Assembly (NCBI RefSeq): GCF_002088975.1
Contig: NZ_NCST01000047.1
Location: 1 to 35,310, forward strand
DNA from: Henriciella aquimarina
Lineage (GTDB): Bacteria > Pseudomonadota > Alphaproteobacteria > Caulobacterales > Hyphomonadaceae
DNA length: 35,310 bases
Direction of reading: 5' to 3'
Below, piece after piece: positions 15,746 through 23,840 of the stretch. Made by a program: the position numbers and the translations under genes. The notes beneath the pieces were generated by a model. It was not told the origin of the DNA, searched no databases, and worked only from the letters and a program-made list of their open reading frames with translations. Each line of letters opens with the position of its first letter. Position 1 is the first letter of the stretch.

Positions 15746-16516
15746 TCAGCCCACAATTTCGTAGGCCGGGCCGTAACCCGCGTCTTCGGGAATAGTGAGG
15801 ACATTCTTCCCGTCTCGCTGAATGATTTCAGGCAGAACCGTTACGATATCGCGGGTTTCAGCCTGCGCCACGCAATCCGCTGCGCTCGCAGATTTGGCCA
15901 GCAGTTGCAGGTTCAAGCGTGTAGGAAATATAATGGTTCGCTCGCCGCTGGCTTCCATTTCCAACGCCTTGTGCGGCGAAAGCCATTCCGCATCGACGGT
16001 TTCGTATCCATCGCATGCGGCAATCTGGCGTTCGGGCGCGCGAACAACGAAGAAATGTGTGTCGAAGCGCTTGTGCATGAAGGTGGGCGTTATCCACCTC
16101 GCGAAATTGCTTAACCGATCGAGGCGTAGGTGCACACCGGCCTCGCGAACGACGTCAAGAAATTCGCGCTCCCCTCGCTCCACCGCTTTGCGGCTTTCAA
16201 GATCACATGTATCCTCGAACGCGCCGCCGTCACGATAATCGCCTAGCAGGATGCCGGCTTCCTCGTACGCTTCGCGGATCGCGGCAATCCGCAAAGTGCG
16301 CTGCGTATCGTCGAAAGTGCTCCAGCCCTCGCAATGATTAGCCCATTCGAGAGCTTCATCACCGGCCGAAGGCTTTCCTCCGGGAAATACCAGCGCGCCG
16401 GAGGCAAAATCGATCTGGTGATGGCGTTTGACCATCAGGACCTGAAACTCCGGCGCGTCGCGAAGTAGGAGCATGGTCGCCGCGGGGACGGGATCGACGG
16501 GCTTCTGCATGGTCAT
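15746..16516 (-). CDS. Nudix hydrolase, NUDT19-like CoA pyrophosphatase candidate
   Basis: The start chosen is ATG 16516 (MTMQKPVDPVPAATMLLLRD), with GGAGAAAC upstream, giving 256 residues. The Nudix box is split: FPGGKPSAGDE (44-54) is separated by about 26 residues from AAIREAYEEAGILLG (78-92), which keeps the metal-binding REaxEE core. This insertion is seen in NUDT19-like proteins that hydrolyse CoA and acyl-CoA to phosphopantetheine products. Lying next to a CoA-ester pathway, a role in trimming CoA pools is plausible but unproved. It is convergent with the dehydrogenase gene and has its own upstream region. Confidence 0.85.
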   Translation of the reverse strand: MTMQKPVDPVPAATMLLLRDAPEFQVLMVKRHHQIDFASGALVFPGGKPSAGDEALEWANHCEGWSTFDDTQRTLRIAAIREAYEEAGILLGDYRDGGAFEDTCDLESRKAVERGEREFLDVVREAGVHLRLDRLSNFARWITPTFMHKRFDTHFFVVRAPERQIAACDGYETVDAEWLSPHKALEMEASGERTIIFPTRLNLQLLAKSASAADCVAQAETRDIVTVLPEIIQRDGKNVLTIPEDAGYGPAYEIVG

Positions 16517-16846
16517 CAGTTTCTCCAGTAGTCTAGGTTCGGACCCAAACGATTTGTTGTAGCACAGGGCCATTTGCAGAGGCTACGCCGCTGGATTTGC
16601 ATTCTCAAGGCCGTTTGCCCTGACACTGCCATCGGACGAAATGAACTCGTCGATTCAGGTGAAAAAGTTCTAAACCGCAAAACATCGCCTCAGCCGTCCG
16701 AATGCAGACGCAACGCAGCACTGGTATCTCACAGTTTGTTATTCGGCCTTCTCACTGAATTTGCGAACTTTGATTTGTTCAGCGCAATCCGCCAAGATTG
16801 ACCAAATAAAATCCCACCCACAGTGACCGGCACCAATAATTCGCCA

Positions 16847-19800
16847 TCAAATGACGTCTTCTGTTGCCCCGCCGGTAAGGGCGGCCGATCGTGCAGCATC
16901 CTCGCCGCGTCTTAACCGCGTGAGCGGCCATAGGAACAGCCGCGTTAGCTTTCTGACGACGTTGGCAACATCACTAGGGATCATGAAGACCGCTGGAATG
17001 ACGACAAGCGTCAGGATCGTTGAAGAGGTCAACCCTCCAATGAGAAGCGCGCCGAGCGCGTTGCGCCACTCAGCTCCATCCGAGGTCGCCAATGCGACTG
17101 GCACCATGCCAAAGATTGCGGAAAAGGCAGTCATGAGAACGGGGCGAAGTCGTTCAGGACAAGCTTGAAGGATCGCGTTTCTTTCTGTCATTCCTTCCGC
17201 GATCAACTGGTTTGCGCGGTCGACGAGCAAGATGCCATTCTTCATCACGATCCCCATCAGTCCGATCAGGCCAATCTGTGCGAAGAGGGAGGATTCTAGT
17301 CCAAAGTAATATAGCCCGGCGAATGCTCCAGAGAAGCTGAGCGGCGCCGTTACCATGATCAGAAGCGGCTGTACGAAGGAATTAAATTGGCTCGCAAGCA
17401 CCATGTAGAGCGCCAGCAAGGCGAGCAGTAACGCGAAGCCGATCGCGCCGGCGGTCTCCTGCATGCGTTCCGACATGCCGCCGACCGAGTAAGTGATGCC
17501 AGCCGGCGGTGGGTTGACTTCAAGCACCTTGATCAATGTGGTTGTCGCCTCACCCAGGGAAACACCGGTTGCAGAACTGGCAAGCACCGAGATCTTCCGG
17601 GCGCGGTCTGATCGATCAATTTGCGACGGGCCGGAAGCGAACTCAACACGTGAAACCGCTCCAATATCTACCAGTCGCCCGTCTGCACCGCGCACTTGAA
17701 TGCGATCAAAATCCCGCACGCTTTCCCTCTGGTCTTCCTCCAGACGCAGGCGCACATCATATCGCTTTCCGCCCTCTTCAAAGGTTCCTGCATCGAGTCC
17801 GCCCAGGGCAATCCGGGCTGTATCCGCCAAGGCACGAGCGGAAACGCCCTGGTCCCCGGCCCGCGTTCGGTCAAACAGAATCTGTGCTTCCGGTCGACCG
17901 CTCTCGAAGCTGGTTCTGACATCAGCAAAATCAGGTCGGGCACGCATCTCACGCACGAGATGATCGCCATATTGCGCAAGGGAGTTGAGGTCAGATCCCT
18001 TTAACAACAAGTCGATGTCCGAGCTACCGGAGGTCGTCCCGCTGACCCACGGAACTTCAAGGACGGATATCTTAACCGCCTCAGGGGATGCAATGCGGAT
18101 GGCTTTCCGCGCTTGGTCCATGATTTCAAACTGACCCGTTTGGCGCTCCTGTTTCGGTGTCAAGGAAGCGTATAGATCGATGACACGGGCGTCCGCTTGC
18201 GCGCCTGCCCCGATCGAGACGAACACTTCTTCAACGTGCTCGATCTTGCGGAGTTCAGCATCAATCTTTTGCGCGGCGTCGAGCGCAGAAACAACGCCAG
18301 TGCCCAGCGGCAGCTCGATCGAACCCTGAAACTCGCTCCTGTCGGCGCGCGAGGTAAAACCGGAAGGAACGCGAGCTGCATACCACGCACCGGCAAAAAC
18401 CGAGGCACACGCAATAAGAATCACAACTATGCGAAATCGAACGGCCAGCTTTACGAGACCTGCATAGGCCCGGTCAGTTGAGTCCCAGAAGGCTTCGAGC
18501 GGCCGAAAGACGGGTGAAACGCCACTGGATGTGAGGATGCGCGATGCAAGCATTGGCGTGAGTGTCAAAGCAACGAGCAAAGAGACCGACACCGAAAACA
18601 CGATCGTCAGACCGTATTGGAAAAAGAAGCGTCCGACGATGCCATCCATGAAGGCAATCGGAACAAAAACGGCAAGTGTGGCTGCTGTGCCTGCAACCAC
18701 GGCAAGTCCCACTTTACGTGTACCGTCCAGCGCGGCCTCAAGCGGTGGCTTCCCCTCTTCCAGCTCTTTCATGATCGCTTCAATAACGACGATGGCGTCG
18801 TCTACGAGCAGTCCGATGGCAACGGTGAGTGCAAGCAGCGTCAGGACGTTGATCGAAAACCCCAGAAGATAAAAGCCAAAAAAAGTGGCCACAAGGGATG
18901 TCGGGATCGCCAGGGCCACGATGATCGTCGCTCTGAAATTCAGGAGGAAAACAAAGGTCACGGCAACGACAAGCCCGATGGCAATCACGACGTCATGGGT
19001 GACGTCCTCGATTGAGCTCTCGATAAATTTCGACACATCTCTTGTCGCGACAATCGTCACTCCGGCGGGCGCAAGCGCGCGCAAGTCTTCTGCGGCGGCC
19101 TTGACCTTGTGCGAGACCTCGACAGTATTCTGACCTGATTGTTTCCTGATATCGAGCGAGATACCTCGTCTGCCATTCAGGAATGCCGCTGAGCGCTCAT
19201 CCTCCAGGCCGTCCTCCACGCGGGCAACATCAGAAATTCGGATTGTGACGCCATTTTCCCGATAGGCGACTGGCAAGTCTGCAAAGCCATTCGCAAGGGT
19301 AACTTCAGCGACAGTTTTGACACCAAACTCCCGCGTGCGGGCATCAGTTTCCATCCGCCCGCCGGGAAGCTTTGCATGCTCACTCTGGATCGCACGCCGT
19401 ACATCATCCGCCGTGACGCCAAACGCCCTCAGTCGCTCATTGTCGAGCCAGATGCGCACCGCGCGCTCACGACCCCCGACCAATTTCACGGCGCCCACAC
19501 CGTCGAGGCGTTGAAGACGTTCCTTGGCCACATCGTCGGCGAACGCAGTCAACTCGGCGATTGGCAGATCGCCGGCGATCATGACGGAGATGATCGGCGC
19601 CGCGTCCGGATCGACCTTGTCCACGATGGGTGGATCCATATCCGCAGGCAATTCTGCCAGGGCGACCTGCACTTTGTCCCGAACATCCTGGACCTTCTCG
19701 CGGGCATTGGAGCTCAGATTGAACTCGATCAGAATTTGTGCGCGCCCTTCACTGGAAAAGGATTGCAGCGTTTCAATTCCGTCGATCGTGTTGATGTACT

Positions 19801-20008
19801 CTTCCAGGATGTCGGTGACTTCCGACTCCATGGTTTCCGCAGAGGCCCCGTCCAGCGTCGCCGTCACATTGACATACGGAAATTCAACATCGGGAAACAA
19901 GTCAACGCCCAATCGTCCCATCGACATAAGGCCGAGGCCGACCAAGGATGCGATGAGCATCACGGCAAATACAGCGCGGCGGATCGAAATATCGACGAGC
20001 CACATCAT
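16847..20008 (-). CDS. RND-family efflux pump inner-membrane transporter
   Basis: A 1053-residue hydrophobe/amphiphile efflux (HAE1/AcrB-like) RND permease. The N-terminus MMWLVDISIRRAVFAVMLIA leads into the first membrane helix, followed by a large periplasmic loop. Helices 2-6 follow, with the proton-relay pair in VAIGLLVDDAIVVIEAI (Asp403/Asp404). A second periplasmic loop and the C-terminal helix bundle (GLIGLMGIVMKNGILLVDRA) complete the fold. It is driven by proton import and exports amphipathic compounds. Its ATG overlaps the adaptor stop (ATGA), so both are made together. No outer-membrane TolC-like gene is present, so a channel encoded elsewhere is required. Confidence 0.94.
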   Translation of the reverse strand: MMWLVDISIRRAVFAVMLIASLVGLGLMSMGRLGVDLFPDVEFPYVNVTATLDGASAETMESEVTDILEEYINTIDGIETLQSFSSEGRAQILIEFNLSSNAREKVQDVRDKVQVALAELPADMDPPIVDKVDPDAAPIISVMIAGDLPIAELTAFADDVAKERLQRLDGVGAVKLVGGRERAVRIWLDNERLRAFGVTADDVRRAIQSEHAKLPGGRMETDARTREFGVKTVAEVTLANGFADLPVAYRENGVTIRISDVARVEDGLEDERSAAFLNGRRGISLDIRKQSGQNTVEVSHKVKAAAEDLRALAPAGVTIVATRDVSKFIESSIEDVTHDVVIAIGLVVAVTFVFLLNFRATIIVALAIPTSLVATFFGFYLLGFSINVLTLLALTVAIGLLVDDAIVVIEAIMKELEEGKPPLEAALDGTRKVGLAVVAGTAATLAVFVPIAFMDGIVGRFFFQYGLTIVFSVSVSLLVALTLTPMLASRILTSSGVSPVFRPLEAFWDSTDRAYAGLVKLAVRFRIVVILIACASVFAGAWYAARVPSGFTSRADRSEFQGSIELPLGTGVVSALDAAQKIDAELRKIEHVEEVFVSIGAGAQADARVIDLYASLTPKQERQTGQFEIMDQARKAIRIASPEAVKISVLEVPWVSGTTSGSSDIDLLLKGSDLNSLAQYGDHLVREMRARPDFADVRTSFESGRPEAQILFDRTRAGDQGVSARALADTARIALGGLDAGTFEEGGKRYDVRLRLEEDQRESVRDFDRIQVRGADGRLVDIGAVSRVEFASGPSQIDRSDRARKISVLASSATGVSLGEATTTLIKVLEVNPPPAGITYSVGGMSERMQETAGAIGFALLLALLALYMVLASQFNSFVQPLLIMVTAPLSFSGAFAGLYYFGLESSLFAQIGLIGLMGIVMKNGILLVDRANQLIAEGMTERNAILQACPERLRPVLMTAFSAIFGMVPVALATSDGAEWRNALGALLIGGLTSSTILTLVVIPAVFMIPSDVANVVRKLTRLFLWPLTRLRRGEDAARSAALTGGATEDVI

Positions 20009-21123
20009 GAGGGTGTGAGCTCAATCCTGACGCCGTCATACAGCGGCTCCGAGGCTGTCAGCACGACTGTTTCTCCGATCGTCAACCCGTCAAGAATCTC
20101 TACACGATCAGCATCGATGTCTGTGATTTTTACGGGACGACGCTTAGCTTGCGCGTTTGTGACAAGGTAGACGTATCGATCTTCGCCCGTACCTTGAATT
20201 GCTCTACGCGGCAGGACGGTGGCAGACCGGGGATCAACTTCGACCTCGGCGCGGACCGACTGCCCGGCTTTGACAGCGCAATCGGGGTTCGCAAATGCCA
20301 TGCGGAATTCTACCATCCGCGAAGTCGGATCAACTCGGTCGTTCAAGATGAGGATCTGTGATTCTATCGGATCACTGCGGCCATCGACGTAGAGATGACC
20401 TTTCAAGTCGAGCCGCAAACGCGCGAGCTCGGACTCAGGCGCAAACAAGATCGCCGCAGCAATCCCGCACTCCTGAACCTGAACAACGGCGGAGTTGCCC
20501 ATTCCGGAGAAGCGGTTGGCCATGAACACGCCCTCATCGATATAGCGAGCTGTGATGGCGCCATCGAATGGCGCGCGGACTGTTGTATCCCCGAGCGCCT
20601 GCTTGGCGGTTTCCACTTTTGTCTCCCCGAGTCGCAGGTTGGCGCCGGCAACCTCCAGGGCGGTTTTGGCATCGTCAAAGACCACAGGGGACACGACGCC
20701 TTTGGTTTCCAGTGGCGTGTAGCGGTCCACGAGTGTCTGTGCGCGTCTAACTTCGGCCAGGGCAACGTCCCGCATTGCTTCGGCTTCGACGAGGCTGCGC
20801 TGATAATCGACCTGCCGGGTTCTAAAGAGCGGGTCGCCCTTACGAACCCTGTCACCCACCCGGACGAAAATCTGTTCAACGACCCCCTCCGCCAACGCGC
20901 CGATATTGCTGGTTTGCTTGGCGGCAATGGTCCCGGATGCAATCAAATAGTCGTCCCGCATGACCGTTTCTGCGGATACCGTTTCAACCTGGACAACCCG
21001 GGTCTCGACTTCAGCGGTAACGCCGGCCGCCGCAGGGACGGCTTGCCCTTCAGGCTCTGCGTCCCGGCATCCCGAGACCAGAATCAAAATCACGCAGAGA
21101 GAGAGCGTCGTGCGAATCCTCAC
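20005..21123 (-). CDS. Periplasmic adaptor (membrane fusion) lipoprotein of RND pump
   Basis: A 372-residue HlyD/AcrA-type adaptor. It begins at GTG 21123, overlapping the thioesterase stop as GTGA. The signal peptide ends in the lipobox LVSGC with Cys19 as lipid anchor. The lipoyl halves (TIAAKQTSNIGALAEGVVEQ and DTTVRAPFDGAITARYIDEG) flank an alpha-hairpin, followed by beta-barrel and membrane-proximal parts (GQSVRAEVEVDPRSATVLPR). It bridges the RND pump and an outer-membrane channel. The domain order is complete, and the following pump gene is its natural partner. Confidence 0.93.
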   Translation of the reverse strand: MRIRTTLSLCVILILVSGCRDAEPEGQAVPAAAGVTAEVETRVVQVETVSAETVMRDDYLIASGTIAAKQTSNIGALAEGVVEQIFVRVGDRVRKGDPLFRTRQVDYQRSLVEAEAMRDVALAEVRRAQTLVDRYTPLETKGVVSPVVFDDAKTALEVAGANLRLGETKVETAKQALGDTTVRAPFDGAITARYIDEGVFMANRFSGMGNSAVVQVQECGIAAAILFAPESELARLRLDLKGHLYVDGRSDPIESQILILNDRVDPTSRMVEFRMAFANPDCAVKAGQSVRAEVEVDPRSATVLPRRAIQGTGEDRYVYLVTNAQAKRRPVKITDIDADRVEILDGLTIGETVVLTASEPLYDGVRIELTPS

Positions 21124-21539
21124 GAACGCCCCTGCATCAGGTAGGCGCCGCGCCCGCTCGAAAGCAGGGCTCCGTCGGCGTTCATTACAGTTGCTTCGGC
21201 GACAGAGAGAGTTGCCCCAAGACGGACAATTCTTCCCGTTACACTCAGCGTTCCTGGCGTGGCCGGTTTGTGATAATCGACCCGCAAGTCCGCCGTCGCG
21301 GCAGGCATGTTACCCGAGGCGAGCAGGGCGTAAAATCCGGTAAGATCAATCAGCGCAGCGATGACACCGCCATGGGCGGATTGTATCCGCGGATTGGAAA
21401 CCACTTCCTCTCGCCATGGCATTTCCAGCACCAGCTTTTCCGGGTCCGTGCTGATCGCCTTCAACCCTAACCAACGATGGAAGGGTGCCGCTTCGAGTGC
21501 AGCCTGCACCTGTTCCAGACTGAGCATGGAATCACTCAT
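21120..21539 (-). CDS. PaaI-type hotdog-fold thioesterase
   Basis: A 139-residue hotdog thioesterase. The signature SAHGGVIAALIDLTGFYAL (55-73) carries the catalytic region with Asp65, and DLRVDYHKPATPGTLSVTGR is the conserved beta-strand pair. PaaI-like enzymes hydrolyse acyl- or aryl-CoA thioesters. Its ATG overlaps the stop of the hydrolase gene (ATGA), and its stop overlaps the adaptor's GTG. A thioesterase embedded in an efflux operon suggests that the freed acid may be the exported compound; this is inference. Confidence 0.9.
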   Translation of the reverse strand: MSDSMLSLEQVQAALEAAPFHRWLGLKAISTDPEKLVLEMPWREEVVSNPRIQSAHGGVIAALIDLTGFYALLASGNMPAATADLRVDYHKPATPGTLSVTGRIVRLGATLSVAEATVMNADGALLSSGRGAYLMQGRS

Positions 21540-22414
21540 ACAGGGGTCTGCTCTCGTATCGTTCGAAGAAAGGACACAACCGCTTCGATGAACACATCGT
21601 TGCGATCGCCGGCCACCATATGTCTTGCGCCTGCAACGTCAGTGTAATGTGCCTGTGGCGCGAGGGATCTAAACGCCGCGACGGAGTCTTCTGAAACCAG
21701 CTCGCTCATACGCCCACGAATGAGATGAAGCGGCACACGGATGTCCCGAACCGCTTGCTCCAGATCACCGGTGTGAGCAACTCCGGAGCGGCGCATGACG
21801 CCGGTGATAAAAGCAGGGTCCCAGTGCCATCGCCAACGCCCATCTTCGCCCTGCCGAAGGTTCTTGCGTAGCCCTTCAAGGTCTTTCGGCCTGGGACGGT
21901 GTGGTAGGTAGGTGGCAATCACATCAGCGGCCTGTTCCAGTGAGTCAAAGCCTTCGTGAACATGCGCGCCCATGAACCCGACAACCTTGGTGACACCCGC
22001 GGCGTCCATGTTCGGCGTAATGTCGACCAGCGTAACCGATTCAAACGCATCGCGTGACAACATGCCTGCGGCAACTATGGCTGCTAGTCCGCCAAGCGAA
22101 GCGCCGACCACATGCGGTCGCGTACCACCACGCGCCACGTGTTCACCAACCTTAATAAGGTCCCGCGCGATAGCTTCCAGAGAGTAATCACCATCTGCAG
22201 CCCAATCACTTTCACCGTGTCCGCGAAGATCCAAGGCAATAGAGCGATAGCCTTCAAATGCCACCGTCTTTGCGGCGCCGCTCCAGGCGTGGCGGGTTTG
22301 CCCTCCGCCATGGGCAAAGATCACCGGCGGGGCGGCTGGATCGCCAAAAGAACTGAGCGCCAGTTTCAACCCTTGTGCATGAAGATACCCGTCACGACTG
22401 CTCAAAATACCCAT
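21536..22414 (-). CDS. Alpha/beta hydrolase, first gene of the efflux operon
   Basis: A 292-residue alpha/beta-hydrolase fold enzyme. The oxyanion motif FAHGGGQ is at 33-39, LDLRGHGESDW follows, the nucleophile elbow VGASLGG places Ser106, and the terminal histidine is His265 in ARHMVAGDRND. The likely acid is in LIRGRMSELVSED. It could cleave an ester, lactone or C-C bond; the substrate is not evident. The gene is divergent from the MarR regulator, and its stop overlaps the thioesterase start by four bases. The set looks like a detoxify-then-export unit. Confidence 0.9.
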   Translation of the reverse strand: MGILSSRDGYLHAQGLKLALSSFGDPAAPPVIFAHGGGQTRHAWSGAAKTVAFEGYRSIALDLRGHGESDWAADGDYSLEAIARDLIKVGEHVARGGTRPHVVGASLGGLAAIVAAGMLSRDAFESVTLVDITPNMDAAGVTKVVGFMGAHVHEGFDSLEQAADVIATYLPHRPRPKDLEGLRKNLRQGEDGRWRWHWDPAFITGVMRRSGVAHTGDLEQAVRDIRVPLHLIRGRMSELVSEDSVAAFRSLAPQAHYTDVAGARHMVAGDRNDVFIEAVVSFLRTIREQTPV

Positions 22415-22428
22415 CCGCTTTGGCTACT

Positions 22429-22459
22429 TGTAAGGATACTCTTATTAAGTTACCTTATA
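22429..22459. promoter_or_regulatory. Operator-like inverted repeat between MarR and efflux operon
   Basis: TGTAAGGATAC (22429-22439) and GTTACCTTATA (22449-22459) form an inverted repeat matching at 8 of 11 positions, around a CTTATTAAG centre that is itself palindromic. It occupies the short gap between the divergent hydrolase and marR genes, where MarR proteins usually bind. The ACCTTATAA stretch resembles the core of the GntR palindromes, though this may be chance. Confidence 0.5.
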
Positions 22460-22481
22460 AATATCGTCAATGGAGAAACGT

Positions 22482-22943
22482 ATGACGTCGCCCACTCGGT
22501 CGCCCGCTGCCGTCCTTCAAGGAGATCCCAGAATAGATTTCAGCTTCCTTCTTGGTGACGTCACCCGCCTAGTGCGCCGGGCATACGATCAGGAAATGGC
22601 AGCGATTGGCCTGACGCGATCACAGTGGCACCTGCTTGTTTACGTGATCAGGCTGCAGAGCCCGACCCAGACGCAACTTGCGGAAGCACTCGATATTGCG
22701 CGTCCATCTGTCGGCACGCTGATCGATCATCTCGAAACCACAGGTTACGTCTCACGTGTGCGCGATGCTGGCGACCGACGTGTCTGGCGGATTATTCCGA
22801 CCCGTTTGGCGATCCAGCGCGCAGAAGAGTTTGCGCGAGCGGCCGAGCGTGTTGCATCGCAAGCCTTCGACTCGGTCGCGCGCAATGATCTGACCAAAGC
22901 AACGGCTTTGCTTTTGACAATTAGCGACAATCTGAAGTCCTGA
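22482..22943 (+). CDS. MarR-family transcriptional regulator
   Basis: The start is ATG 22482 (MTSPTRSPAAVLQGDPRIDF), with GGAG six bases upstream; an in-frame ATG at 22470 has no such site. The product is 153 residues. The winged helix-turn-helix spans about 45-105: LTRSQWHLLVYVIRL, TQTQLAEALDIARPSVGTLIDHLE and the wing motif RDAGDRRVWRI. MarR proteins are dimeric repressors released by phenolic or lipophilic ligands and often control adjacent RND pumps. It is divergent from the hydrolase-thioesterase-pump operon, with an inverted repeat between. Confidence 0.92.
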   Translation: MTSPTRSPAAVLQGDPRIDFSFLLGDVTRLVRRAYDQEMAAIGLTRSQWHLLVYVIRLQSPTQTQLAEALDIARPSVGTLIDHLETTGYVSRVRDAGDRRVWRIIPTRLAIQRAEEFARAAERVASQAFDSVARNDLTKATALLLTISDNLKS

Positions 22944-23446
22944 CTCGTCTTTGGCCGGACTGAAATGAGGAACTCCCGCGAAAGTCGCGGATCGGCACAC
23001 AAACGAAACACTGCGGCACCTGACCCGCCACTGAGTTTCTGTCCGAAGGGGAATGGCGTTTTTCGGCGTCAAACCCCGAGCAATTGCTGGTCAAATGTCG
23101 CGTTTGGGCCAATCCAGCTCTGATGGCCAGAACATTACGACCGGCTGGTTCGCTCAACAAGCGCCGTTACGCCCAAGGGTGGAAGGCTGCTCGATTTCAA
23201 ACTGAGGCACAACCGAACTGAGACCCACAAGGGCGGACATTCTCAGGAACAATTGGTTGAGGCAGCGACATGATCCTTCGGGAACATTCTTGGATGCGGC
23301 AATACGTCGGCCATCTCGGTTGTCGCTCATCACGACGTCGACCGCTTTCGGATCTGCAGATGCCGATCCCTCGTTTCCAATTGCTCCCCCCCTTACCGCC
23401 GCGGCGGCGACTCGACTTTTCATGGGCGGTGTGAAGGCAACCTGGC
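22944..23446. other. Gene-free junction between efflux unit and transfer module
   Basis: About 500 bases without a convincing gene. Open frames on the minus strand (for example 23154-23423) show no recognisable family and no good ribosome site. There is a small GC hairpin (22976-22990) without a T-run and a GC palindrome CCGCCGCGGCGG (23396-23407). In related conjugative modules the trb genes would start about here, so this is a likely recombination or deletion junction. Confidence 0.5.
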
Positions 23447-23836
23447 CTACCTATCGATATCCCGTGTATCGCGACCTCCAATCTTCCGCGCGACCTGCCC
23501 GATGAAATGATCGAACCGCTTCTGGCCGAGGGCATGGGCGATGTCGCGTTCGCCTTCCGGGATCGGTTCGGTGCGGGTCAGCCAATAGTAGATGTAGTGG
23601 GCGAGCGTCTCATAGGTGTAGGCGACATCGCGTTCGATCTCGGCCTGTCTGCGATCAAAGGCATCAACCCTTGCCAGCAGCCGTTCTTCCAAAACCGAGC
23701 GCGCCTCGGGGTCGAACCAGGCCCTGAGCGCATCCTCGACGATGGCGGTCTTGGTCGCTCCGGGCCTGTCGGCCGCCTCGCAGAGCTGGGCATAGAGCTT
23801 TGTTGAAATCCGTATGTTGACGCGTGGTTTGCCCAT
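23447..23836 (-). CDS. CopG-like ribbon-helix-helix protein of the transfer module
   Basis: I use ATG 23836 (MGKPRVNIRISTKLYAQLCE), giving 129 residues. The N-terminal RVNIRIS strand and the two following helices form a ribbon-helix-helix DNA-binding motif. The rest is helical, with ALRAWFDPEARSVLEERLLARVDA and the segment YETLAHYIYYWLTRTEPIPE. Such proteins lie directly after traG/virD4 in many alphaproteobacterial conjugative modules and may act in the relaxosome or as a repressor. The gene is 4 bases downstream of the coupling-protein gene. Its C-terminus seems slightly short compared with relatives I recall, so the 3' end may be at a breakpoint. Confidence 0.8.
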   Translation of the reverse strand: MGKPRVNIRISTKLYAQLCEAADRPGATKTAIVEDALRAWFDPEARSVLEERLLARVDAFDRRQAEIERDVAYTYETLAHYIYYWLTRTEPIPEGERDIAHALGQKRFDHFIGQVARKIGGRDTRDIDR

Positions 23837-23840
23837 GGGA

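Noticed and set aside
16574..16801. A 75-codon open frame between the Nudix and RND genes
   Set aside because: There is no ribosome site, no family resemblance and a composition typical of chance frames.
22976..22990. CCGCG/CGCGG hairpin after the MarR gene as a terminator
   Set aside because: The stem is only 5 bp and no T-run follows it on the plus strand.
23154..23423. An 89-codon minus-strand frame in the junction region
   Set aside because: No recognisable domain or ribosome site was found, and overlapping frames on both strands are equally open.
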